Assembly: GCF_052857255.1 (NCBI RefSeq)
Contig: NC_135497.1
Coordinates: 343,272,183-343,336,182, forward strand
Source: Amblyomma americanum
Lineage: Eukaryota > Arthropoda > Arachnida > Ixodida > Ixodidae
DNA length: 64,000 nucleotides
Reading direction: 5' to 3'
Below, one piece after another: positions 53,031 to 63,175 of the stretch. The first letter of the stretch is position 1; every line of letters starts with the position of its first letter. The notes under the pieces are model-generated. The model did no database searches and was not told the DNA's origin. It saw nothing but the letters and a program-made list of their open reading frames with translations. Both the position numbers and the translations under genes were made by a program.

Positions 53031-54215
53031 ATGGACCTCCACAAGATTATGTTGAGAGCCGAAAAGCTCGGGTTCACGAAAGAGGAGACGATGTCTCTTT
53101 ATGAAGAAGAGAAAACGAGATACAAAAAGGAAAGGGAGTCGGCGCAAAAGGAGGCACTTGAAGCTGAAGAGAGAGCTAAGCGAATGGCAGAATTAGAAGA
53201 AAAGAGAATGGCACAGGAGAAAGAAGTGCTCGAGCTCAAGTTGCGTCTTGCTAACGCTGGTGTTGAAGCCGTACCAGAGGCGACAGGATTTGCGTCGGGT
53301 GCTACGGCCCCACGACCAACAGCTGTGTGTCCAAGGAAGCTGATGGCTCCTTTTGACGATAAGCGTGACGATTTGGATGCCTATTTGCATCGCTTTGAGA
53401 GAATAGCAGTAGGACAAAGATGGGACAAGAGCGAGTGGGCAACAGCTTTAAGCCTTTGTCTGGTGGGCGAGGCCGTAACAGCTTTCGGGAGAATGCCCGC
53501 ATCAGAGTCGAGAGACTGCGAAAAGGTGAAGAAAACGCTGCTACAAAGGTTCCGCTTAACCGCAGAAGGTTTCCGTGAAAGGTTTCGAGGTGGCAAACCC
53601 AATGATACGGAAACAGCTAAGCAGTTCGCATCGAGATTGTCGAACTACTTAGAACGATGGCTGGAAATGGCCGAGGTAGAAAAATCGTACGAAGGGGTGA
53701 AAGACCTCATGGTTGGAGAGCAGTTTTTGTCCTGCTGTCACCCAAGGTTGGCCGTATTCCTAAAAGAGAGGAAGTTGAAGACAGTGGAAGATTATACAGA
53801 GTATGCAGATCAGTTCATGGAGGCTCAAGGCCACATAAACCTAGGCAAGGTTAAAGAAGACGTCGGGAGAAGTTGCGATGCAGACGCGGTAAAACGAGGA
53901 GTGCAAAGTGGCACATTTAGGCAGCCCTCGAGGTGTTTCTTGTGCAACCGTATTGGACACCGCGCCGCGAACTGTAGGGTTGGAGGAAGCACAGGGCAGG
54001 CACAGTTAATCTGCCAAAACTGCCGCAAGAGAGGCCACCGAGCAGAGGAATGCCGATTTCGGACGCAAGAGAAGGCCGCGTGTGTCGTTCATCCCAGAAA
54101 AGCTGACATGAGCGCGGAGGATACCCGAAAGACGGACACAAAGGCCGGACGTGAGATGACTGAAGGTCAAACAGCCAGGCACGCAGCTCTGTCGGCGAGC
54201 TGGCGATGCCTGTAG
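53031..54215 (+). CDS. Gmr1-type gag with two CCHC zinc knuckles
   Basis: 394 residues. A charged N-terminal coiled coil (about 15-75, rich in E/K/R) is followed by a capsid region (LMAPFDDKRDDLDAYLHRFERIA near 103-125, then a WATALSLCLVGEA helix and FRLTAEGFRERF). Two knuckles follow: CFLCNRIGHRAANC (302-315) and CQNCRKRGHRAEEC (328-341). The frame is intact. It overlaps the protease frame over 54164-54213, where a minus-one ribosomal frameshift would be needed. The product packages element RNA into cytoplasmic particles. Confidence 0.85.
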   Translation: MDLHKIMLRAEKLGFTKEETMSLYEEEKTRYKKERESAQKEALEAEERAKRMAELEEKRMAQEKEVLELKLRLANAGVEAVPEATGFASGATAPRPTAVCPRKLMAPFDDKRDDLDAYLHRFERIAVGQRWDKSEWATALSLCLVGEAVTAFGRMPASESRDCEKVKKTLLQRFRLTAEGFRERFRGGKPNDTETAKQFASRLSNYLERWLEMAEVEKSYEGVKDLMVGEQFLSCCHPRLAVFLKERKLKTVEDYTEYADQFMEAQGHINLGKVKEDVGRSCDADAVKRGVQSGTFRQPSRCFLCNRIGHRAANCRVGGSTGQAQLICQNCRKRGHRAEECRFRTQEKAACVVHPRKADMSAEDTRKTDTKAGREMTEGQTARHAALSASWRCL

Positions 54216-54685
54216 TCGAGGGCGAAATTCATGGCCAGCGCATCACCGTGTTGAGAGACAGTGGCACAAACACGGACCTAGTTAGAAGGAGCCTGGTTGG
54301 AGAAAAGGAGCTTACTGGTCGGCTGGCGTCAGTCTTGCTGGTTGACAGCACGGTTCGCTACCTCTCGGAGGCAATGATTTGCATTTCTACCCTGTACTAT
54401 TCGAGACCAGTCGTGGAAAAATGCCTAGATGAGCCCCTGTATGACTTGGTGCTGAGAAACATCACGGGCGTAAGAAAGGTTGACGATCCCGATGCCGATT
54501 GGAAGCCCAGTATGGAACAAGGCGCAGGCCCGGAGGGGAGAAGTGAAGAGGAAACACTTGTAAAGACCCGTGCGAACGTAGTTCCGCGCGAAGGCAACGG
54601 CGGTTTAGAGCCCGCGGAAGGAAAAAGGGACGAAACACCCATGATTTCGTCAGCTGGACAGACCAGTAACAGGAAAGAAGAATGA
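54206..54685 (+). pseudogene. Gmr1-type protease, running into the integrase deletion
   Basis: The frame is minus one to gag and is open from 54164. The aspartic protease has VLRDSGTNTDLVR with an intact Asp-Ser-Gly, then LVDSTVRYLSEA and LYDLVLRNITGV. An acidic linker follows (ADWKPSMEQGAG and onward), where integrase should begin. The frame stops at 54685 because the deletion junction changes phase relative to the remaining integrase tail. Confidence 0.75.
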
Positions 54686-56258
54686 AGTAGACTGCGAGCT
54701 GCTAGTGAGCGGAAAGAAGAAGATCTTCCACATAAATATGCTCAAGAGATATGAAGAGAGGACTGCTAATGCCGACCAGATGATCTCCTGCATGGTCATC
54801 AGTGAGGAGTCGGATGCAGGGGAAGTGCCCACTTTAAGTTCAAGGAAGACAACGGGACCAGAGGACGCGATGCTTATCCCCACCCTAGATGCAGAACAGA
54901 CGGCGCAACTCAAGTGTCTCCTCGAGCGGTACGGCACTGTTTTCTCAGACCTGCCCGGAAAGACGAAGATTATTGCGTGCAAGCTGCGCCTGACTACCGA
55001 GCAGCCCGTACACGTCAGGCAGTACCCTTTGCCACTGTTAGCACATAAATCAGTTGAGAAAGAAGTAGAGGAAATGCTTAGACTGGGCATAATTGAGCGC
55101 ACGGAGTCCGCCTATAACTCACCCCTCATAGTCGTCAAGAAGACAGATGGCTCCAATCGACTATGTGTCGATTTCAGGCGGCTCAACAGCGTCTTAATCC
55201 CTGACAGCGAGCCCATTCCAATAATCGATGTGGTGTTTGCGAGCGTCGCACAAAAGAAATATTTCTCGAAGTTCGACCTCGCGAAAGAGTATTGGCAGAT
55301 ACCTATGGAAAAAAGTTCCAAAGAAAAAACAGCCTTTTCATGTGATAACGGCCTATTTCAGTTTCGATTCATGCCATTTGGCCTGCAGACTGCATCGGCC
55401 ACGTTCACAAAGCTAATGAGACAGGTACTGGGTGGTCTGCACCAGGTGCACCACTACATAGACGACATTCTGGTTGCCACAGACACTTGGAAGGAACATT
55501 TGATGGCACTCGAAACCCTGTTTGAGAGGCTTCGTGAGGCAAACCTGACGGTGAAGCCCACAAAATGCGAGGTCGGATTTGAATCTGTGTCCTTTCTCGG
55601 ACACGAGATAGGGATGGGGCGGATAGCGATGAAGCCCGATATTGTAGAAAAAATACAGGCGGCACCAAGGCCCACCACCAAGAAACAGGTGCAGTCCTTT
55701 TTGGGGTTGACTGGATTCTACAGGGAATTCATTCCGCATTATGCAGACATGGCTCTCCCACTGGTAGAGACGACAAAGAAAGGGGCGCCAAATACAGTAA
55801 ACTGGAGTGACCGGCACCAGGAAGCATTCAACAAACTGAAAGAAAGCATGGCGCAACCGCCCGTCTTGCTGGCCCCTAATGTCAACACGCAATTTGTTTT
55901 ACGCACAGACGCATCAGGGACAGCTCTGCGCGCAGTGCTGATGCAGGAGGAAGATGGCATACTTCACCCTGTGGCTTATGCTAGCAAGAAGCTTAGCTTA
56001 TGCGAACAAAACTACTCGACTGTAGAAAAGGAGTATTTAACACTTGTGTGGGCAATAAAGAAGTTTCATTTGTACCTGTATGGAACGCATATTAGAGTGC
56101 AAACAGATCACCAACCCCTACAGTGCCTGACAAAAACCAAATGGTCGAACGGAAGATTGATGAGATGGAGTTTAACCCTCCAGGAGTACGAGTTTCATGT
56201 CGAATACATAAAAGGGAGAGAAAACTTGGGAGCAGACTTCCTTAGTAGGCTGAACTAG
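54672..56258 (+). CDS. Integrase C-terminal remnant, reverse transcriptase and RNase H
   Basis: The open frame starts before any ATG. Its first roughly 30 codons (NEVDCELLVSG, then KKIFHINMLKRY) match the end of an integrase GPY/F module. Reverse transcriptase follows: VFSDLPGKT, IERTESAYNSPLIVVKK, KYFSKFDLAKEYWQIP, MPFGLQTASATFTKLM and HHYIDDILVATD (YIDD, about 250 residues after the GTG at 54705). RNase H has RTDASGTALRAVL (a Gly-rich turn altered to Leu-Arg), EKEYLTLVW, TDHQPLQ and LGADFLSRLN at the C-terminus, with a stop at 56258. Catalytic residues of both enzymes appear intact. Lacking integrase, the element could move only with help in trans. Confidence 0.85.
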   Translation, partial: GKKNEVDCELLVSGKKKIFHINMLKRYEERTANADQMISCMVISEESDAGEVPTLSSRKTTGPEDAMLIPTLDAEQTAQLKCLLERYGTVFSDLPGKTKIIACKLRLTTEQPVHVRQYPLPLLAHKSVEKEVEEMLRLGIIERTESAYNSPLIVVKKTDGSNRLCVDFRRLNSVLIPDSEPIPIIDVVFASVAQKKYFSKFDLAKEYWQIPMEKSSKEKTAFSCDNGLFQFRFMPFGLQTASATFTKLMRQVLGGLHQVHHYIDDILVATDTWKEHLMALETLFERLREANLTVKPTKCEVGFESVSFLGHEIGMGRIAMKPDIVEKIQAAPRPTTKKQVQSFLGLTGFYREFIPHYADMALPLVETTKKGAPNTVNWSDRHQEAFNKLKESMAQPPVLLAPNVNTQFVLRTDASGTALRAVLMQEEDGILHPVAYASKKLSLCEQNYSTVEKEYLTLVWAIKKFHLYLYGTHIRVQTDHQPLQCLTKTKWSNGRLMRWSLTLQEYEFHVEYIKGRENLGADFLSRLN

Positions 56259-56453
56259 GGTTGGCTTTCAGCGTGCGTGGCATGCTTGTGTACCCGCAGA
56301 AAAGAAATATCGATGTGTGTACGTGCTTTGCTAGGCTTTGTGTGTATATTGTATGAACAGTGCGGTTTCCTGTGACTTTTGTGTGTCCGTCTTTGTGCAT
56401 ATTACGCGAGTGAGCAGTTTTCCTCGTGGGAAAACTCTTAAATGGGGGGGTAC

Positions 56454-57179
56454 TTGCCACGAGTGAGTGCAAGACGCCGCGGCAAGAAGTCAAACCGCCA
56501 AAGAAACCACGGCACGCAGCGGACGAAACCGACATAGATACTGGGAGGGAACGGAGCAGACGGTGCAAAGTGCGCGCGTCTGCGCGGAAGCAATAATCGT
56601 TTACGTGGAGACGGAGGAAAAGCAGACGGCGTGGGCGCACAGCTCCGGAGACCGCAAGTGCGTGTGAATCCACGGCCGCGAAGATACATGGACGCAACGC
56701 ACCCGCGGGGAGAGGAGAACGGTATGCAACGGCATCCCCTCCGTGCGGCCGCCCCGAGTTGAGACAAAGGGACTCGAGCTTTGACGCCGGTGTAGGAAAC
56801 ACGCACCGAGGCTGCCCTCCTGGGCCTACGCAACCCCGGCAACGATCCGGACCGTCGAGACGCTCCTTCGGCTACGCTCCGGAGGCCCCGGTGAGGTCTC
56901 CTCTAGCGACATCCCTCACCACCAACCACTTTGAGTACCGATTGGACTGTTTTCATTAATCTACATTGACTCAAAAGACTCTAATTAGAACTATTTGGCG
57001 TTATTCTTACCACCACCTGCGCGTGGAAACTCTGACTGATTTGTGAATGCTTATCGATGTGATGTAAACCACCTTTTTATTATTCAGTTTTGCAGTTGAT
57101 GTCCATTGTTTGATTAAATCTTGTTTTTGGAGACGTACACCTCTCTGGTTCTGACTCACGTTCTCGACAGATAGTGACA
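56454..57179 (+). repeat. 3' LTR of the Gmr1-type element
   Basis: Same length as the 5' LTR, about 1.4% different by eye. Followed by GCAC (57180-57183). Confidence 0.85.
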
Positions 57180-57183
57180 GCAC

Positions 57184-59744
57184 TAGAATATCGTAGTTCC
57201 ACAGCCCATAAAGCTCTGCTATATACCAGTGCAGTCACGCATGTGTGACCCTGGAATGAGGGTGTTAACTGGGTCACCCACAAGTCGCCGCTGCGAAGTC
57301 ACTGTATGCGCGAGGCATCAGTGTTATTTTCAACACCGCAACAATTTAAGCATCCAAGTCTGCAGAACTCAGTTCCATAGAGAGGATATCGAAGACACTG
57401 CAGCGCCGCCTCTTACAGCGCCTTTGGCTACAACATATATACAACAAACGCATGAGCGGTTTCCGTCGGGACAAGCCATCAAGTGGGTTAACGGAAATTC
57501 CTAGTCCTGCAGTACACCGCCCGCAGCAGTACTCATGTAGAAGGCGATCGGGCGTGCGCGGCAAAGGATGACCGATTTCGCGCTGCCCTCCCCACCTGCC
57601 CCTCATTTACATATTTGTTTAGCATTTTAATCGTAAGTGCCTAATTAGCTCTCAGGCTTGCTTTATTAAGGCAGATTGCTTTTCGGAAAGTACGGTCAAA
57701 ACCTGAGCAGGGTCTCTCGAGGGGTGTTTTGAAAACAAGCTTTACTGTCGCCAGTCATTAGTACCTTTGAAATTTTGCTTCATTGAAAGCATGTTCTCAA
57801 GAAGCTGTTACTGTGCTCTCAGTGTGCGGAAAATGAAGCCAGTTTAGACTGTTCAGATGCATGCTGAATTAGGCGGATGTCGTTAGCGTTGGGCAAATGT
57901 GCGGGACATAAAGCTATTGCAGAAGGGTTGCCATCACCCCAGACTGCATACTGGCAAGGTGAGCAAAGCAAGCTGGGATATATTATGTAGAAGCAAGGTA
58001 TCCTCCGGATCTTCAAGAGGATGCGCTACGACGTGTGTTGGAAGCCGCGACGGCTACTGAGTGTACTCTCTAGTCTGCAGCTAGAGGGAAATTAAAACTT
58101 CTTTTCTTACCTGTGTGCAGGCATAGGATCCTAGCGAGCTTATTCATTTATTCTCAAGTACAAAGATAGAATGCATGTTCATTCCTGCTGCAAAGGTTTT
58201 CGTCGCTTCCGACGTGGAGTGTCACCTAAGGCTAAGAACTGGTTGAGCGGGTAGGAAATGACAGAACAGTGGCAGTAATCGCTTGAACAGGAGTAATTTT
58301 GTAAGGACGATGAATAAACCTGCGCCCCTGCAAGATGTTATTTTGTGATTTACCGCTGCTATAAACGTCCACCAGAGTAGTCTACGGGCAAGAATATTCC
58401 AGGCATACCGCTTGTTTGAAATGCGAAGAACCAAGTGCGGTGTTTCACAAAAGTAATCAAGGTTTGCTTCTCAGCGACATTGCGGAGCTTCTACGGCACC
58501 CCTAACCCCAAACCGTCTCGAAGTGTGAGGACCATGGTTCTTATGGCCTTACGCATATTTAGAGCTTAAAGGTTGCCATTAGTGCTCCGTCACACGGCTA
58601 GGAAACAAACCCCATAGCTTGGTTACTTCTAACAACGAATGTACGTTCAGGGGGTTGGGCCGCAACCTCAGCGCACCTTGGCGTTTTGTTTCAGCCCGAA
58701 AAACACTGAGGCAGGCGAGAGCTTCGGCAGCTGTCAGGCGCTTATTTGAAGTCGCAGTACGCCAGAAGTGCCGAGCAAAACATCTGCCTTATGATCGCAT
58801 CTACGCGCTGTGTCTAGGAGCTCGGAAGGTAGGGCAGTGACGGCACCTTTGAACAGCGGTATTTGAGCTCATCCCCGGGGAAAGAGCGAATGGTCCAAAC
58901 GACGGGATTGGCCTAGAATAAGTGAAAAAAGTTTAAGAAAAGAAGATGGAGAATTAGTGCCTCGTAAAATTGCAAGCGCAACACGATTGCTCCAACGGCT
59001 GAGACGAAATCGTTTAAGCGGATTACGCTCTTGGAACTATCGGAAGTGGTTTGCTTGGAAATTCCAAGCTTCAGAGACACGAGGACGAGAGTCTATCTCC
59101 CCGTCGAGACTAATGGTGAGCCTGCTAACGCTTCAAATCCAGCCGCAGAGCAAGGCCTATAAAAGTGAACACCACGGCTTATATATTTTTCATAAATGAT
59201 AAGTATGATATTGCAGCGATCAATCGCGCTATTTCTTACAGGCTGACGCGTATTGAGCCTTCAAGAATGAGTTTTTTCAAACACCTGAATGTATTCAAAG
59301 TACTGAGCTTAGGCTGGCGTAGCAACGTAAGTGCACTTCGTGCACTACTTCAGCAGCTGCGGCTACGATGATATGTCATAATCTCTTTATAAAGTCCACC
59401 GCTATACACACTATCCAGTTCTTTCTGGTGTCCGTATGCCCGTGACCAATTTATCTCACTAATTTGGAGAGGGTTTATGCCCTACATCTTTAGTGCTGCA
59501 GACTAAAGGACACCACGAGCTCTTTTTCGAGTGTGATTTCCTCGTTATTGCCGATTTGATTACCATCCGGCGTTAAGGAAAGTCTCGCCGACAGCTGCAC
59601 GAAATGATGTGCATCCAAAGAGTGCGGCGCCATAGTGCGATGGCATGTGTGTTTCCGCATAGTAACGAACATTCGCATTCTGAAACTGGTATTCACTGGG
59701 GCAGAGAGCAGTCTTGACCTGTATCGGCACACACCTATCTTTTT
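57184..59744. other. No confident gene
   Basis: Short frames only. A frame at 58619-58840 follows a GTTTTGTTTCAG acceptor-like tract, but has no domain and no partner exon. Nothing else seen. Confidence 0.35.
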
Positions 59745-61440
59745 TCGCGACCTGACTTCAAGTTAGTACCTAAGAAAGACAATTTGTTCTCCAGCTTATC
59801 TGTTGTTTCGGCGGTTTGTATTCGCGTTCTGCCCCTGCAGCGAATTTATTTTTTCATACTGCTGCCTCATATTGCTCTCTTTTTTTTCTCCTTCTGCTTC
59901 AACTTTGGCGAACTGAATACAGAAGGAAAAAAAGAATGCTGAGCAATCAAACACTTTACACATAAAATAACTCTTGTAACCTCCTTTTTAACGTTGTTTT
60001 ATTCGTTAACGGCCTTGAATTGGACTTTGAGTGCTGTCCATTAGGCTTCGTCCTTTCCATCTGACTTTAGGCGAAAAGCTACCTTAAATCCAAGCTCAAT
60101 CATTACAGTAGACCTTTACGAGAATTGCGATTTATTACCGCAGAGAAGTAATGGTGAATATCTGGTAGCACAATTAACTTTACCCAACCAAAGGACAAAT
60201 CGCTTTTTCCGGGGAGCGTGTTTTTATTCGCGAATTGAGTTTATAGTGCTTGTTTATGAAGTGGTCCTTTGTTGTCCCTCTCTCTTGGTTATCACATGCC
60301 AGTCTAGACGACTTCTTCATTTTTTCAATTTGTACGACATATCCAGTACAGACAGGTCTTTCAAGGCAATTTAACCTTAATAAAATCATGCTTCTTCTAC
60401 AGTGCTGTCCTGCTAATTTGTTTTTCGAAGAGCATCGATTAAAGTATGGACCGTGAAATCCAACGTCATTGTCACATACCCCAGATATTGGTTTTGAACC
60501 TGTATCCGACGGGGCTGCTCAATTGATACGCCAGCGCTTCCAATCTCTGCAGGTGGTTATGAATTTCTTCGTCCCACTTTCAGGCTCAGAAATGCCAGCG
60601 GTGCTGTTAGAGCTTAATTGTACAACCGGTTACCAAAGTCTGTGGTTTCAAAAGCTTCTGAACGTCGTGGTACTTCTGAGAAAAACGGCAATGCATATGA
60701 ATGGTGTGAACCTGGGCTTTGTGCCGTCCTGCCGGGAATATTGCATGGTGTAAAATAAAAATCGGATAGTGAATAGTGTCCGCACCTGGTTACACTACCA
60801 ATGGCACGGTAAAACAATATTCACTCTCGTCATCCGGAATTCTCATGCCTTGAGCGGTACGACTCAAGCACAAAGGCAGCCGGTGTTGCGCTTGACCGCA
60901 ACGGTAGGGTTGGATATTTCCACATCGCCTGTGAATGGAAAGTGTTCGTGTCCTAGACATGATGAATACGCAGGCGCAAACATAACGGAGACACGGAAAG
61001 AAGACCACAGGACAAGACCACATGTCTCCTTTTTATTTGCGCCAGAATTTTGATCCTGAACAGCATGCAGATTGTCCAACTTTCTACTCTGTTGAACGTG
61101 TCCTTCACCCTGTAGGAACTCATCCATGAAACCTGAAAAGCATAAATTATATTTTAGGAACTAAAACAGATCTTCCGAAGATCTCAATGGTGCTGTGTTT
61201 TCATAGACGCTATGCCTTGCGACATCTGCCTGGCTTGCCAGCAGACTATTTCGAAGGACTCTGCCGCTATAAAATGCTCTGACGGTTCATTATCTTATCA
61301 TGCGGGAAACTACTCACGAGGGGAGGGGGGAAGCAGCGGTGAAATCTAAACCTGAAACACGAAATTCGTGGTTCTAACCGACACGTAAAGCTTCTAACCT
61401 AACGGGAGGGGGCAAAGCTCTGCAAACGGTAAAACTGAAC
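59745..61440 (+). repeat. Dispersed repeat R, copy C (left arm of the large inverted duplication)
   Basis: Matches copy A at its left (CTAAGAAAGA-AA, TTCTCCAGCTTATTTGCTG-like block), copy B right part from 60240, and copy D in inverse orientation from about 60180. It carries a PLE-terminus hairpin at about 60955-61085. Confidence 0.65.
60955..61085 (+). mobile_element. PLE-terminus type hairpin module inside copy C
   Basis: Imperfect hairpin (GGCGCAAACATAACGGAGACA against TGTCTCCTTTTTATTTGCGCC), followed by CCTGAACAGC and a decayed box ending TCCAACTTTCTAC. The inverse counterpart is at 63050-63175. Confidence 0.5.
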
Positions 61441-61889
61441 AAGATGCTGACATTGCGGCAAGACTAATCGTGATGAATCAGAACATCACCGCCCTACTCC
61501 CACTTCTTGAGAAAATTGATGATCTCAGGTCAGTCAGAGAAACTGTCGAAAGCGCTGAGACAAGCATCAGCTTTCTGTCTGATAAGTACGATATGGTGAT
61601 AGAAATTGTTGACTCACAAAAAATAGACATTACCGACCTGAAGAAGACAGTGGAATAAATCGAAGCACAAAAAAATTGATGAAATTAAAGAACTTAAATA
61701 GCAACTAAATAAGCTGGACAAATATAGTGGCCGACAGAACCTTGAAATTCGCGGAAAAGTTATAATTAACAGCAAACTAACTGAAGATGAGAATTTGCTA
61801 AGCAAGTTAAAAGACATTGCACGAAAGCTCAATATTGAAGAAGACACACCGAGGGAAATAGAAGCCGTACACAAGCTGCCGTCCAAGCC
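61441..61889 (+). pseudogene. LINE ORF1-type coiled-coil/FP-like protein fragment, left copy
   Basis: Frame 61470-61658 gives MNQNITALLPLLEKIDDL, then a heptad-patterned coiled coil, DITDLKKTVE and a stop. Past the stop and a shift, the sequence reads NKLDKYSGRQNLEIRGK, then ENLLSKLKDIARKLNIEEDT and AVHKLPSKP. This is a coiled coil followed by an RRM/Baculo_FP-like domain, as in ORF1 proteins of several LINE clades. The copy breaks off at 61889 where the inverted duplication ends. ORF1 proteins bind element RNA. It is inactive. Confidence 0.55.
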
Positions 61890-62208
61890 TGAAATAGAAT
61901 GGAATGCGTGACGGCACTTCCCGAGACAGGAATATCAGCTCTTTGGCTGCAAGATAAACATTCGGTTTGCTAACGCACTATTGCCTTTCCACATGTATAA
62001 GAAAGCTTCCATTACCTCCAGCATCATCTGCTCTGTATTTACATATACCAGGCGGGTCTGCTCAAAAAATGAGGTGCAAGTCTTTTCATAATGTTTACAT
62101 TGTTTGCAGTGTTCCGCCAAGTGTCCAGGGAATGATATATGTAATATATGTATATGTCCAGGGCCTTGGACACTTGGAACCGCACAAGGACAACAGGTGT
62201 CTTCGGAG
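61890..62208. other. Spacer at the centre of the large inverted duplication
   Basis: 319 bases without inverse counterpart, except a hairpin (CCAAGTGTCCA at 62117 against TGGACACTTGG near 62167-62177) around an AT-rich TATATG-repeat loop. The right arm extends the LINE frame (VVLVRFQ motif on the minus strand) a little further into this spacer. Confidence 0.5.
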
Positions 62209-62664
62209 GCTTGGACGGCAGCTTGTGTACGGCTTCTATTTCCCTCGGTGTGTCTTCTTCAATAATGAGCTTTCGTGCAATGTCGTTTAACTTACTTAGC
62301 AAATTCTCATCATCAGCTAGTTTGCTGTGCATTATCACTTTGCCGCGAATTTCAAGGTTCTGTCGGCCTCTATATTGGTCCAGGTTATTTAGTTGCTATT
62401 TAAGTTCTTTAATTTCTTCAGTCTTGTTTGTGCTTCGATTTATTCCACTGTCTTCTTTAGGTCGGTAATGTCTATTTTTTGCGAGTCAACCATTTCTAAC
62501 ACCTTATCGTGCTTATCAGACAGAAAGCTGATGCTTCTCTCAAGGCTTTTTACAGTTTCTTTGTATGACATGAGATCATAAATTTTCTCAAGAAGTGGGA
62601 GTAGGGTCGTGATGTTCTGATTCATCAGGATTAGTCTGGCCGCAATGTGAGCATCTTGTTGCAA
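62209..62664 (-). pseudogene. LINE ORF1-type fragment, right (inverted) copy
   Basis: The minus strand repeats the left copy: MNQNITTLLPLLEKIYDL, SERSISFLSDKHDKVLEMV-like coiled coil, DITDLKKTVE and stop, then ENLLSKLNDIARKLIIEEDT and AVHKLPSKPPKTPVVLVRF. Slightly more of the C-terminal domain survives than in the left copy. The same stop after KKTVE occurs in both, so it predates the duplication. Confidence 0.55.
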
Positions 62665-62808
62665 CCAACTAGCACGCCAGAACGTCCTTCTTCAGTTTTA
62701 CCCTTTTGCAGAGCTTTGCCCCCGCTCCCCCCGCTCGCTAAGGTTAGAAGCTTTACATGTCGGTTAGAGCCACGACTTTCGTATATCAGGTTTGGATTTC
62801 ATCGCTGC

Positions 62809-62824
62809 TTCCCCCCCCCCCCCC
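62809..62824 (+). repeat. Poly(C) run
   Basis: About fifteen C. The inverse counterpart in copy C is the G-rich stretch near 61320-61331, so the run has expanded since duplication. Confidence 0.7.
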
Positions 62825-63049
62825 ATTTTGAGCAGTTTCCAGCATGACAAGAGAATGAACACTCAGCATTTTATAATGACAGAGTCCTTCGAATAGTCAG
62901 CCGGCAAGCCAGGTAGATGCCGCAAGCCATAGCGTTTATGAAAACACAGCAGCACTGGCATCTTCGAAAGATCTTAGTTTTAGTTCCTAAAATATAATTA
63001 TTGCTTTTCAGATTTCAGGGATGAGTTCCTACAGGGTGAAGGACACGTT

Positions 63050-63175
63050 CAACAGAGCGGAAAGTTGGGCTAGTTGGAGGCTGTTCGGGATGAAAATGAA
63101 GCGCAAATAAACGGAGACATATGGGTTTTTCCACGTGGTCTTCTTTCGGTGTCTCCGTTTTGTTTGCGCGTACAT
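63050..63175 (-). mobile_element. PLE-terminus type hairpin module inside copy D
   Basis: Hairpin GCGCAAATAAACGGAGACA against TGTCTCCGTTTTGTTTGCGC, with a loop that includes CCACGTGGTC. Beyond it, on the minus strand, GAACAGCCTCCAACTAGCCCAAC shows the intact box that has decayed in copy C. Confidence 0.55.

Larger units (their letters stand above)
52215..57179 (+). mobile_element. Gmr1-type Ty3/gypsy retrotransposon (integrase upstream of RT), integrase deleted
   Basis: LTRs of 726 bp (52215-52940 and 56454-57179) differ at about ten positions with no indel. GCAC flanks both outer ends. A GGGGGGG-containing purine tract precedes the 3' LTR. Order on the plus strand is gag with two zinc knuckles, protease, a remnant of the integrase C-terminus, reverse transcriptase, RNase H, stop, roughly 195 untranslated bases, LTR. 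Integrase is not found after RNase H. Its GPY/F-module tail (KKIFHINMLKRY) instead lies before reverse transcriptase. That order is the one described for Gmr1-type gypsy elements. About 1.2-1.4 kb of integrase is inferred to be lost at 54665-54690. Confidence 0.85.

Noticed and set aside
58580..58840. Possible exon after a GTTTTGTTTCAG acceptor
   Set aside because: No domain, no matching exon within reach and no conserved-looking frame.
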